This document shows positions 6,882 through 14,540 of a stretch of 15,523 bases of DNA, in pieces. Numbering within the stretch: the first letter of the stretch is position 1; the number at the start of each line of letters is the position of its first letter. The stretch spans positions 1 to 15,523 of the forward strand of contig CAZEHJ010000080.1 in assembly GCA_964512485.1 (NCBI GenBank), read 5' to 3'. Both the position numbers and the translations under genes were made by a program. The notes beneath the pieces were generated by a model that was not told the DNA's origin, ran no database searches, and worked only from the letters and a program-made list of their open reading frames with translations. This DNA is from CAZEHJ01 sp964512485. Its GTDB lineage: Bacteria > Bacteroidota > Rhodothermia > Rhodothermales > UBA10348.

Positions 6882-9287
6882 ATGCTGAGCAACTACTTGA
6901 CTGTTGGCCTGCGCCTTCTTCGCACGCAACGGGTTTTCGCATTTCTGAATATTGCCGGACTAGCCCTTGGGTTCGCCTGTTTTTTGCTGATCGCACTGTT
7001 CGTCAGGGAAGAACTCTCCTACGACACGCAATATCGCGAAGCCGATTCGCTCTACCGGGTCCACATGACGGCCGAGTCGAGTCAGGGAACACAGAAATTA
7101 GCTCAAACACCGCCAAACTGGCTGCCCGGGATCGTAGATCAGCTTGCGGAAATTGAAACTGCTGTCCGGTTCAAGCCGCCGCGGCAGAAATGGATGGTTG
7201 GATACGAGACGGACAATTATGCTGAGACCAAGCTGGCCTTCGCAGATCATCAAGTGTTCGACATGTTCGGGATCGAACTCGTTGTAGGTCAGCCGTCAAC
7301 AGCCATCGAGGCACCGTTCACCATGGTGATAAGCGAATCGATGGTCCAGAAGTACTTCGGCGCAGAGGAGCCCATCGGAAAGACCCTGGTTCTGGACAAC
7401 CAGTATGACTTTACAGTTACGGGAATCATGAAGGATATGCTGCCCTCGTCTCACATGCAGTACAATTTCTTTACCTCCTTCTCTTCGCTCACTGACCCGA
7501 CTCAACTTTACCTGGTCGATGTTACAACAGCCCCCTTCCCATTTACGTATACCTACGTAAAACTGACCCCTGGGGCATCATCCGAGGAAGTTGCCGAAGC
7601 CATCAGCGCGTTTGCCATGGCCAATGCGCCTCAGACCGGGATAGAGGTATCAGCGGAACTCATGCCTGTTACGGACATCCATCTGCAGTCCAATCTGGGT
7701 GACGAAATAAATGCCAACGGGTCCGTCACAACCGTGTGGATATTCAGCTCCATTGCCATGTTCATTCTGCTGATTGCCTGCATCAATTTCATGAACCTGT
7801 CGACTGCGCGTTCAGCCAAGCGATCCCGCGAGGTGGGAATCCGCAAGGTGATGGGTGCGGCGAAGGATCAGCTGATCACACAATTCCTTGGCGAAGCCGT
7901 TCTCACCTCGTTCATCGCCTTCATTTTTGCCCTCGGATTGGCCATGCTGGCGCTACCCGTATTCAATTCGCTGACGGGCAAAGAATATGCGATTCTGAAT
8001 CTGTTTCAACCCGGTTTGATGGGAATCATGGTCGCCACGGCACTTGTCGTCGGCCTCGTGTCCGGATCCTATCCCGCCTTTTTCTTGTCCTCATTCGCTC
8101 CGGCCATCGTTCTGAAAGGTACCCATGAGCACAAGGGCAAAGGCAGGCTGTCGCTCAGAGATGCCCTCGTAGTTTTCCAGTTCGCCATTTCAATTGCCCT
8201 CATCATAGCCACTGCGACGGTCTACATGCAGATGGTCTACATCTCAGAACTCGATCTGGGATTCGACAAGGAGCAAGTAGTGACGGTAGAACTCACCGAT
8301 CCCACTCCTTCGTCACGCTTCCCCGCCTTGCGGGATGCCTATGCGCAGCTACCGGGTGTTGAATCTGTCTCCGGCGGAATGGGAGCCCCTGCCGGATTTT
8401 CGAATCCAGCCCAGATGCGCAGCGTGAATGCTACAGATGACGACAACATTCCGCTAACCCTCTACTTCGTGCGATACGACTATACCGAGACGCTTGGTAT
8501 GGAGATGGCGGCCGGACGATCCTTTACGGAAGATTTTCCCGCCGACACGCTTGGTGGTATAGTCCTCAACGAACAGGCAGTCGCAGATCTCGGCTTTGAG
8601 AGCGCCGAAGCGGCTGTTGGAGAACGGGTCCGTTTCCCTGGATTCAACCAGGGAGGTCCTGGGCTTCAAATTATCGGGGTGGTGAAAGATTTCAACACCT
8701 CTTCGGTGCATCAGGATATCGGCCCTGTCGCGATGATCTACAACTTCTTCGCCTTCTACGCATTCGTGAGGCTCAATCCCAACGCGGCCAGCGATACGAT
8801 CAGTCAGATGGAGCAGATCTGGGCTGACGTCGTCCCGGGGTATGTTTTCGATGTTCGGTTTATGGATGAACGATTCGGAGCGCTGTATGAGACTGAAAAG
8901 GTCCTTCGGAAACTGCTTCTGTATTTCGCCGGCCTGACAATTTTTATTGCCTGCCTGGGTCTCTTCGGTCTGGCATCTTATGCCGCGGAAAAACGAACCA
9001 AAGAGGTTGGAATTCGAAAAGCCATGGGAGCCTCTATCGGCGGAGTGACCGTGATGCTGACACGTGATCTGGTAAAACTGATTGTCCCGGCATTTATCCT
9101 TGCAGCGCCAATCGCATGGTTTGCGATGAACAACTGGCTGGCTGGATTTTCGTACGCCACCGAACAGAGCATCATCACGTACGGTGTTGCTTTCGTATCA
9201 GCCGTCCTGATTTCTCTTGTAACGGTAAGCTGGCAGTCGATCCGAGCCGCTTCTGTCAATCCGATACAGTCGCTCAGATACGAGTAA
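6882..9287 (+). CDS. ABC transporter permease of the MacB/FtsX type (two FtsX domains)
   Basis: This 801-residue inner-membrane protein has a duplicated layout. TM1 at about 18-41 is followed by a periplasmic MacB-PCD-like domain (about 45-280), three TMs (about 284-305, 337-360, 380-402), then TM5 (about 430-450), a second periplasmic domain (about 455-670) and three TMs (about 677-700, 730-752, 765-787). The cytoplasmic signature SREVGIRKVMGA (315-326) recurs as TKEVGIRKAMGA (706-717); this coupling-helix motif is diagnostic of FtsX permeases. Such proteins work with a LolD/MacB-type ATPase in mechanotransmission, lipoprotein release or export of small molecules. No ATPase or membrane-fusion protein is adjacent, so the partner must be elsewhere. 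Fused 800-residue permeases are common in Bacteroidota relatives. The start lies after a C/T-rich leader with no Shine-Dalgarno. The substrate is unknown. Confidence 0.9.
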   Translation: MLSNYLTVGLRLLRTQRVFAFLNIAGLALGFACFLLIALFVREELSYDTQYREADSLYRVHMTAESSQGTQKLAQTPPNWLPGIVDQLAEIETAVRFKPPRQKWMVGYETDNYAETKLAFADHQVFDMFGIELVVGQPSTAIEAPFTMVISESMVQKYFGAEEPIGKTLVLDNQYDFTVTGIMKDMLPSSHMQYNFFTSFSSLTDPTQLYLVDVTTAPFPFTYTYVKLTPGASSEEVAEAISAFAMANAPQTGIEVSAELMPVTDIHLQSNLGDEINANGSVTTVWIFSSIAMFILLIACINFMNLSTARSAKRSREVGIRKVMGAAKDQLITQFLGEAVLTSFIAFIFALGLAMLALPVFNSLTGKEYAILNLFQPGLMGIMVATALVVGLVSGSYPAFFLSSFAPAIVLKGTHEHKGKGRLSLRDALVVFQFAISIALIIATATVYMQMVYISELDLGFDKEQVVTVELTDPTPSSRFPALRDAYAQLPGVESVSGGMGAPAGFSNPAQMRSVNATDDDNIPLTLYFVRYDYTETLGMEMAAGRSFTEDFPADTLGGIVLNEQAVADLGFESAEAAVGERVRFPGFNQGGPGLQIIGVVKDFNTSSVHQDIGPVAMIYNFFAFYAFVRLNPNAASDTISQMEQIWADVVPGYVFDVRFMDERFGALYETEKVLRKLLLYFAGLTIFIACLGLFGLASYAAEKRTKEVGIRKAMGASIGGVTVMLTRDLVKLIVPAFILAAPIAWFAMNNWLAGFSYATEQSIITYGVAFVSAVLISLVTVSWQSIRAASVNPIQSLRYE

Positions 9288-9456
9288 TGTTGCCGACCAC
9301 GCGTTAGAGGCTTGCTTTTCAATCCGGGGAGCAGGTTATTGCATCGGCCAGAGAAGCCCTGCGCCTTTCTGAACACGAGCATGTGTTGCAAAACAGGAGC
9401 ACCTCTTCTCTGAGTACTAACTCGAAATCTCGGAAATCAACAGGCAAGTATCTCTC

Positions 9457-10827
9457 ATGGCATCTGCAAGTCGTGGACAATGGAGCGGAAAAACTGGTTT
9501 TATTCTGGCAGCGGCCGGATCAGCCATCGGATTGGGCAACATTTGGCGCTTCCCCTATACCGCCGGCGAAAACGGTGGTGGCGCATTCGTCTTGATTTAT
9601 CTGGGATTCGTTCTCCTTGTTGGAGTCCCGGTCGTACTGGCTGAACTGTCAATCGGTCGTCACACCGAAAAAAATCCAGTTGGAGCGTTCAAAGCGCTCG
9701 TTCCGAAATCCCTGTGGCCCTATCTGGGCGGCCTTGGCGTTCTGACCGGGTTTGGAATCCTGGCATTCTATGCTGTTCTGGCAGGATGGACACTCTCTTA
9801 TCTCTGGGGCGCCATTACTGGCGTCTATGGTGGCGTAATGACCGGGGATGAAAGCAATGCTCTCTTCGAGCAGCTCATCGGCAATCCGTCCCTGTCAATC
9901 ATTCTGACCGGATTATTTCTTTTGCTTACGATCATTGTTGTGCGCGGCGGCGTTTCGAAAGGCATTGAGAGAACTACGAAGATTTTGATGCCCCTGCTCC
10001 TCGTAATTCTGGTCGTGCTGGCAATTCGCTCTGTCACGCTCCCGGGTGGAATGGAAGGTCTGGAGTACCTGTTCATGCCGGATTTCTCGAAGATTACCGG
10101 CGGGGTGGTCATGAGCGCCCTCGGGCAGGCGTTGTTCAGCCTATCACTAGGAATGGGTGCCATGATCACCTACGGTTCCTATTTCCCGAAAGAAGAGAAC
10201 TTGTGGCAGGCCGGAGCGACGGTTGCAGCGTTTGATACGCTCATCGCTGTCCTTGCGGGCATCATCATCTTCCCGGCATTGTTCAGTGTTGGAGTAGAAC
10301 CGGGCGCCGGAGCGGGACTCGTATTTGTCGTCCTTCCTTCGATTTTTGGTTCGCTTCCAGCCGGACAGTTTTTTGCCATCGCGTTTTATGCGCTTCTCGC
10401 AATTGCCGCATTGACGTCTACCATATCTCTTCTTGAAGTGGTGGTAGCCTATTTTGTTGACGAGAAAGGATGGACGAGAAACAAAGCGGCCTGGCTCCTG
10501 GGTAGTTCATGTTTCATTCTCGCCATCCCCTCGGCTCTCTCGAACGGCGGCGCGGAGATGTTCACGACAAACTTCATGGGCACCGGACAGAGCTTTTTGA
10601 ATCTTAACAACATCATCTGGGGCAACTACTCGCTCAGCATTGGGGCATTGTTGCTCTGTGTTTTTGTGGGATGGAAATGGGGCGTGCCCGCTGCGCTGGG
10701 CTCACTCGAATCCAGTGGACACAAACTCCCGGCTTCACAGCTGTGGTCAGTTGCTGTTCGTTTTGTTTGCCCCATCGCTGTTGGAATCGTTCTGATCTAC
10801 ATCATCTGGACGCAGCAATACTTCTAG
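9457..10827 (+). CDS. Sodium-dependent amino-acid transporter, NSS (SLC6) family
   Basis: This 456-residue membrane protein carries the family signature in TM1: GSAIGLGNIWRFPYTAGENG followed by GGAF, which forms the unwound substrate and Na+ site of LeuT-fold transporters. I count 11 hydrophobic segments, as in many bacterial NSS proteins that lack TM12. TM6 has SALGQALFSLSLGMGAM, and TM8 ends in ALTSTISLLE, the Ser/Thr pair that lines the Na2 site. It should import an amino acid with Na+ across the inner membrane; the specificity cannot be read. The ATG at 9457 has only a weak CAGGCAAG upstream. The 169-base gap from the permease holds nothing clear, so the two may be separate units. The ending is marked by a large inverted repeat rather than a textbook terminator. 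Confidence 0.93.
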   Translation: MASASRGQWSGKTGFILAAAGSAIGLGNIWRFPYTAGENGGGAFVLIYLGFVLLVGVPVVLAELSIGRHTEKNPVGAFKALVPKSLWPYLGGLGVLTGFGILAFYAVLAGWTLSYLWGAITGVYGGVMTGDESNALFEQLIGNPSLSIILTGLFLLLTIIVVRGGVSKGIERTTKILMPLLLVILVVLAIRSVTLPGGMEGLEYLFMPDFSKITGGVVMSALGQALFSLSLGMGAMITYGSYFPKEENLWQAGATVAAFDTLIAVLAGIIIFPALFSVGVEPGAGAGLVFVVLPSIFGSLPAGQFFAIAFYALLAIAALTSTISLLEVVVAYFVDEKGWTRNKAAWLLGSSCFILAIPSALSNGGAEMFTTNFMGTGQSFLNLNNIIWGNYSLSIGALLLCVFVGWKWGVPAALGSLESSGHKLPASQLWSVAVRFVCPIAVGIVLIYIIWTQQYF

Positions 10828-10847
10828 GAATTTTTGAAGTGAGAATT

Positions 10848-10885
10848 TCTCTCCGGGACGTCTCTGAGGAGGCGGCCCGGAGAGA
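10848..10885. repeat. 10-bp inverted repeat after the NSS transporter gene
   Basis: TCTCTCCGGG (10848-10857) pairs perfectly with CCCGGAGAGA (10876-10885) across an 18-base loop. An alternative stem, CGTCTCT (10859-10865) with AGAGACG (10881-10887), competes for the same right arm. There is no T-tract on either strand, so it may stabilise the 3' end or act in Rho-dependent termination rather than as an intrinsic terminator. Confidence 0.5.
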
Positions 10886-10974
10886 CGCTCTAACAAAAAC
10901 CGAAAGACGAGCGACACAGAACTTCTGTTTTGTGCGTATTTTAGGTCCACAGATCCCGCGCCATCGAAATCAAT

Positions 10975-10990
10975 AGAGGTGTACACCTCT
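10975..10990. promoter_or_regulatory. Perfect 16-bp palindrome upstream of the CNNM/CBS gene
   Basis: AGAGGTGTACACCTCT reads the same on both strands and lies 70 bases before the chosen start of the next gene. A 13-base palindrome, ACAGAA-C-TTCTGT (10916-10928), lies just upstream. Either could be an operator. The site also overlaps an alternative GTG start at 10979. Confidence 0.35.
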
Positions 10991-11059
10991 CCGCACTTGG
11001 AGCCTCCTCCCGCTGAATTCAGCAGTCTTCTTTTCTTTCTTCAGGAAGCCACCCTCGGT

Positions 11060-12340
11060 ATGGGTGACCTGATTGCGGGCACGCTAGCCCTCCTCATTCT
11101 CTTGTCGCTTTCGGCCCTGTTTTCGGGATCGGAAGTTGCTCTGTTTACGCTCGACGCCAGTCAGATCGAGGAGCTCAGGGAAAGTGATGACGCGGCATCG
11201 AAGCGCGTAGCAAGGCTGCTGAGCACGCCCAGGGCTCTTCTGGTGACAATTCTCATTCTGAATACTCTCGTCAACGTTGGGGCGGCAATCACTGCTGCCG
11301 TCCTGACACATGCTATCGCGACTGCCAACAACTGGAGTCCCCTGGCTACGGTGATCATCGAGATCATTGCATTGACGTTCGTGATTCTCGTCGTGAGCGA
11401 AATCACACCAAAACTGATTGCAGCCCGTCAACCAGTCACATTCACCCGTCGCATCAGTCGTTTCCTGCTGATTCTGCACAGAATTCTGGGCCCGCTTTCG
11501 TCGGTAATGGCCCGCTCGACAATGGCGTTCCACGGCCGTTTTGAGCACATGGGAGAAAAGATTTCGGCCGATGACCTCAAAACGATGGCGGAGATCGGTG
11601 AGGCCCATGGCACGATCGAACAGGAAGAACGCGAACTGATCCATTCCATTGTCGACTTCGGAGATACGAGCGTTCGAGAAGTGATGATCAGCCGCCTGGA
11701 TATCAACGCCTTGCACGTTGGTGCTACAGTAGATGAGGCCGTCGAAGTCATTCGCACCAGCGGCCACTCGAGAATGCCGTTGTACGTGGAGCATCTGGAC
11801 AACATTCTGGGTGTCGTGTATGCGAAAGACCTTCTCCGATTCCTGACAGAGCATCCCGGACAGACCAGCATCGACTGGACCCGATTGGCAAGACCTGCCG
11901 TCTTCGTCCCCCTCGGCAAGATGCTTGACGATCTTTTGCGCGACTTTCAGTCGCGCAAGACCCACATCGCCATCGTCGTCGATGAGTACGGTGGTACTGC
12001 TGGCCTCGTCACGCTTGAAGACGTGCTCGAAGAGATCGTGGGTGAGATCAGGGATGAGCACGATGAAGACGAGGAAGAACTCTACGAAAAACTGTCCGAC
12101 AAAGAATTTCTTGTCGATGCCAAAATTGACCTTGATGACCTGAATGAAGTCCTGGGTTCAGATCTGAACACCGAAGAATTCGATTTTGAGACGCTCGGAG
12201 GACTCATTTTCCATCTGGCCAGAGAGATTCCGGCAGAAGGCGATACGTTCTTTCATGCAGGACTTAAATTTGATGTCGCTGACGTGGAGAACAACCGTAT
12301 TGGCCAGGTACGCGTCACGCTGAGCGATCTCCCTGAATAG
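11060..12340 (+). CDS. CNNM/CBS/CorC-domain membrane protein (hemolysin-C/CorC family, GldE-like)
   Basis: The frame can open at GTG 10979, but the ATG at 11060 (preceded by AGGAAG) puts the first helix at the terminus as in relatives, giving 426 residues. Residues 1-165 form the CNNM/DUF21 membrane domain, with SALFSGSEVALFTL near 18-31, NTLVNVGAAITAAVL and the conserved SEITPK (113-118). Two CBS repeats follow (about 205-262 and 272-330), including SRMPLYVE, then IVVDEYGGTAGLVTLEDVLE (305-324) and EIVGEI. An acidic linker leads to a CorC/HlyC C-terminal domain (about 343-423). Relatives are Mg2+/Co2+ efflux or resistance proteins (CorC, MpfA) whose CBS pair senses nucleotides or Mg-ATP. GldE, linked to gliding in Bacteroidetes and often encoded near ssb, has the same architecture. 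Here ssb is 4.4 kb upstream and no gldD is visible, so GldE is only an alternative. The family call is firm. Confidence 0.9.
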   Translation: MGDLIAGTLALLILLSLSALFSGSEVALFTLDASQIEELRESDDAASKRVARLLSTPRALLVTILILNTLVNVGAAITAAVLTHAIATANNWSPLATVIIEIIALTFVILVVSEITPKLIAARQPVTFTRRISRFLLILHRILGPLSSVMARSTMAFHGRFEHMGEKISADDLKTMAEIGEAHGTIEQEERELIHSIVDFGDTSVREVMISRLDINALHVGATVDEAVEVIRTSGHSRMPLYVEHLDNILGVVYAKDLLRFLTEHPGQTSIDWTRLARPAVFVPLGKMLDDLLRDFQSRKTHIAIVVDEYGGTAGLVTLEDVLEEIVGEIRDEHDEDEEELYEKLSDKEFLVDAKIDLDDLNEVLGSDLNTEEFDFETLGGLIFHLAREIPAEGDTFFHAGLKFDVADVENNRIGQVRVTLSDLPE

Positions 12341-12510
12341 AGAACACGTTTTCTTGGTCAAAACCGAATCGGAGTCGCGAATAAACCCAATCGGATCCCG
12401 GCTTTTATCTATCTTTCTTTTGGAAGATGTCACACGGATTCTTCTCGAAACACCTGTCACCCGAGCGGCATTGAAGTCGCTTCTTTCCTAGCAGGAACCG
12501 GAACCGCAAT

Positions 12511-14007
12511 ATGCCTGAGATTCGCGAGTACTGTGGTGTTTTTGGCATCTTCAACGGCCAGAACGCAGCCCATAAGATCTACCTCGGCCTTCACGCACTC
12601 CAACATCGCGGACAGGAATCCGCTGGAATAGTGACATCGGTCTATGATGAGGCAAAGAGCCGCAAGGTTATGCCCTTCCATAAGGGTCCCGGCCTGGTGC
12701 TTGATGTGTTTCAGGACTCGTCAGTCTTTGACACCAAACTCCTGGGAACGGCTGGCATCGGTCACAACCGCTATTCAACCTCCGGAGCGGCTGACAACTC
12801 CTCCAATATTCAGCCATTTCTCGTTCATTACCGGGATGGCAACCTGGCAATAGCTCACAACGGGAATATCTCGAATGCCCGCGAAATAAGGCGCAGCTTC
12901 ATCGAAAGAGGCACACTGTTTCAAAGCACGTCGGACTCAGAGCTGATTCTTCACCTCATCGCCCAGAGCACCCGACGCAAGCAGATCGACAAGATCGTCG
13001 ACGCCGTATCCCAGCTTGAAGGCGCGTTCTCTCTAGTGATTCTGACAGACGAAGCACTCATTGCACTGCGCGATCCAAATGGCTTCCGTCCCTTGGCCAT
13101 CGGGAAGATTGCCGGCCAAGAAGGCGACGAAACCTGGTGCGTCGGAAGTGAGACCTGCGCCTTCGACCTGATTGGAGCAGAGTATGTCCGAGACGTGGGT
13201 CCGGGAGAATTGGTCGTTATCGACCAGAAAGGTGTGCAGTCTGGAGAATTCAAATCTGTTCAGCTGGCTCAGAACAGCGGTATCAGCCAGTGCATCTTCG
13301 AGTACATCTACTTTTCGCGACCGGACTCGAAAATTTTCGGTGAGATGGTGGACAAGGTCAGGAGAAAAATGGGAAAGCAGCTTGCCCACGACGCTCCGGT
13401 CCCAGCCGTACCAGAAGGAGATCCCAAGCCGATAGTGATCAGCGTCCCGGATTCATCCAACACCGCGACATTGGGTTACGTATCCGAATGCCGCAAGCTC
13501 GGGAGAAGGGCCAAATACGAGATCGGTCTCATCCGAAATCACTACGTCGGTCGAACATTCATTTCTCCGGGACAGCAGTCACGCGAACACCGGGTCCGTA
13601 GAAAATTCAATACGGTAGAAGGAGTATTGAAGGATCGCGTCGTAGTCATGGTTGATGATTCGATTGTGCGTGGAACGACTGCGAAACAGCTCGTCAAAAT
13701 GGTCCGGCAGGCCGGCGCCAAAGAAGTGCACTTTCGAGTCGCCTCGCCACCGGTTCTGAGTCCGTGTTTCTATGGCATGGATTTTCCGAGTCACGAAGAG
13801 TTGTTCACCAACCAGCACAACGGTGATATCGACATCATGGGCCGCTGGCTGGGTGTAGATTCGCTTGGCTACCTGTCCATCGAAGGAATGAAAAGTGCTG
13901 TGATGGCGGCCAACCCGGATAGCCACGGATATTGCGATGCCTGCTTCTCCAGAGAGTATCCCGTTCCGGTAGATATGAACGTTTCCAAGGACGAAAATGA
14001 ATGGTAA
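12511..14007 (+). CDS. purF: Amidophosphoribosyltransferase (glutamine PRPP amidotransferase)
   Basis: This 498-residue enzyme catalyses the committed step of de novo purine synthesis: PRPP plus glutamine to phosphoribosylamine. The N-terminal Ntn glutaminase domain starts after a 7-residue propeptide (MPEIREY) that must be cleaved to free catalytic Cys8 in CGVFGI. HALQHRGQESAGI, HNRYSTSG and AHNGNI are glutamine-site motifs. The C-terminal PRTase domain has the PRPP loop VMVDDSIVRGTT (379-390). Cys261, Cys419, Cys475 and Cys478 (GYCDACF) match the four [4Fe-4S] ligands of the B. subtilis-type enzyme, so this is the oxygen-sensitive Fe-S class. Length and propeptide fit that class. AGGAACC lies upstream of the ATG. 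No other pur gene is adjacent. The stop codon lies inside a weak AT-rich hairpin (14003-14025). Confidence 0.97.
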   Translation: MPEIREYCGVFGIFNGQNAAHKIYLGLHALQHRGQESAGIVTSVYDEAKSRKVMPFHKGPGLVLDVFQDSSVFDTKLLGTAGIGHNRYSTSGAADNSSNIQPFLVHYRDGNLAIAHNGNISNAREIRRSFIERGTLFQSTSDSELILHLIAQSTRRKQIDKIVDAVSQLEGAFSLVILTDEALIALRDPNGFRPLAIGKIAGQEGDETWCVGSETCAFDLIGAEYVRDVGPGELVVIDQKGVQSGEFKSVQLAQNSGISQCIFEYIYFSRPDSKIFGEMVDKVRRKMGKQLAHDAPVPAVPEGDPKPIVISVPDSSNTATLGYVSECRKLGRRAKYEIGLIRNHYVGRTFISPGQQSREHRVRRKFNTVEGVLKDRVVVMVDDSIVRGTTAKQLVKMVRQAGAKEVHFRVASPPVLSPCFYGMDFPSHEELFTNQHNGDIDIMGRWLGVDSLGYLSIEGMKSAVMAANPDSHGYCDACFSREYPVPVDMNVSKDENEW

Positions 14008-14044
14008 AACGATACCGTTTTTACCTACTAATCCTTGATATCGG

Positions 14045-14074
14045 TTGACGTCCCACGCCTTTTTGTGGCATAAT
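14045..14074 (+). promoter_or_regulatory. Sigma-70-like promoter candidate after purF
   Basis: TTGACG (14045-14050) and CATAAT (14069-14074) are each one mismatch from consensus and are spaced by 18 bases. It points into the 533-base gap between purF and the glycosyltransferase. It could drive the small unit downstream or the glycosyltransferase locus. Confidence 0.45.
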
Positions 14075-14180
14075 TACCTTCTTTTGACATCTTTCAGGGG
14101 CACCAATACAGGCCTCTGAGGCGCTTTTAAGGCTATTTTCAACAAAAAACTACATACTCGTCAACAAATTTCTATACAAG

Positions 14181-14209
14181 TTGTGACGTTATATATGTGT
14201 GCTTATATT
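14181..14209 (+). promoter_or_regulatory. Second promoter candidate, directly before the small transcription unit
   Basis: TTGTGA (14181-14186) and TATATT (14204-14209) are separated by exactly 17 bases within an AT-rich stretch. Transcription would start near 14216, a few bases before a perfect hairpin. Confidence 0.5.
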
Positions 14210-14315
14210 AAAAATCGTTCGCGGATTCCATGCACCGGAATCCAAAAGGACGCAGAACGGCAGAAAAGCTCACCTATTGTTCTGATCCATACCGAACCAC
14301 CACAGCCACACACAT

Positions 14316-14408
14316 ATGCGAAATCCGGTCGATCGAGCGATCAAGGCAATGACCTACGGAGTCGGAGTAGTCGGACTGTTGATACTGACAGTTTTTCAGC
14401 TTCTCTGA
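14316..14408 (+). CDS. Possible 30-residue single-TM small membrane protein
   Basis: ATG at 14316 to TGA at 14406-14408 encodes a peptide that begins MRNPVDRAIKAMTYG and continues VGVVGLLILTVFQLL. A short basic N-terminus precedes one continuous hydrophobic helix of about 17-18 residues, the typical form of bacterial small membrane proteins with N-in topology. It lies inside the predicted small transcription unit, upstream of its terminator. There is no Shine-Dalgarno, which is not unusual in this window. No family is recognised. A larger frame in another register (14183-14551) looks random by comparison. The main alternative is that the unit is purely a structured RNA. Confidence 0.4.
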   Translation: MRNPVDRAIKAMTYGVGVVGLLILTVFQLL

Positions 14409-14449
14409 GATCCAAGCTGCCTGATTCACCCAAACGATCCCTCAGATCC

Positions 14450-14487
14450 CTCGTGAAATCTTTCACGGGCGGATTCGCGCCCGAATC
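14450..14487 (+). repeat. Two stem-loops preceding the terminator hairpin
   Basis: CGTGAA-ATCT-TTCACG (14452-14467) and GATTCG-CGCC-CGAATC (14472-14487) are perfect hairpins only 4 bases apart, with a third (the terminator) 1 base later. GGGCG (about 14467-14471) could instead pair with CGCCC (about 14478-14482), an alternative fold that would disrupt the second hairpin. Confidence 0.5.
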
Positions 14488-14488
14488 T

Positions 14489-14517
14489 GCACAGCCCTCT
14501 TACGGCTGTGCTTTTTT
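14489..14517 (+). terminator. Intrinsic terminator
   Basis: GCACAGCC (14489-14496) pairs perfectly with GGCTGTGC (14504-14511) around the loop CTCTTAC, and six T residues follow at once (14512-14517). It is the cleanest intrinsic terminator in the window. It lies about 480 bases after purF and 24 bases before the glycosyltransferase start, so it separates the small unit from that gene or acts as an attenuator. Confidence 0.9.
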
Positions 14518-14540
14518 GTTTTATACCCCTTCCCTGCCGT

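Larger units (their letters stand above)
14216..14517 (+). other. Predicted ~300-nt small transcription unit (structured RNA and/or small-protein mRNA)
   Basis: Between the promoter at 14181-14209 and the terminator at 14489-14517 lies a self-contained unit. It would begin with a perfect hairpin (GGATTCC 14223-14229, loop ATGCACC, GGAATCC 14237-14243), contain a 30-codon hydrophobic reading frame, and end in three consecutive stem-loops. I looked for the conserved cores of tmRNA, RNase P RNA and SRP RNA and saw none. Whether it is a regulatory RNA, the mRNA of a small membrane protein, or the leader of the glycosyltransferase operon cannot be decided by eye. The remainder of 14008-14180 holds no gene I can support. 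Confidence 0.4.

Noticed and set aside
11084..12061. 325-codon open frame on the minus strand
   Set aside because: It is the shadow of the CNNM/CBS gene, which has clear domain motifs; the antisense product has none.
14008..14540. Known structured RNA such as tmRNA, RNase P RNA, SRP RNA or a tRNA
   Set aside because: None of the conserved core sequences (a tagged mRNA-like 3' CCA end, the RNase P P4 helix, the SRP GGAA/GCAG loop, or a T-loop GGTTCGAATCC) is visible.
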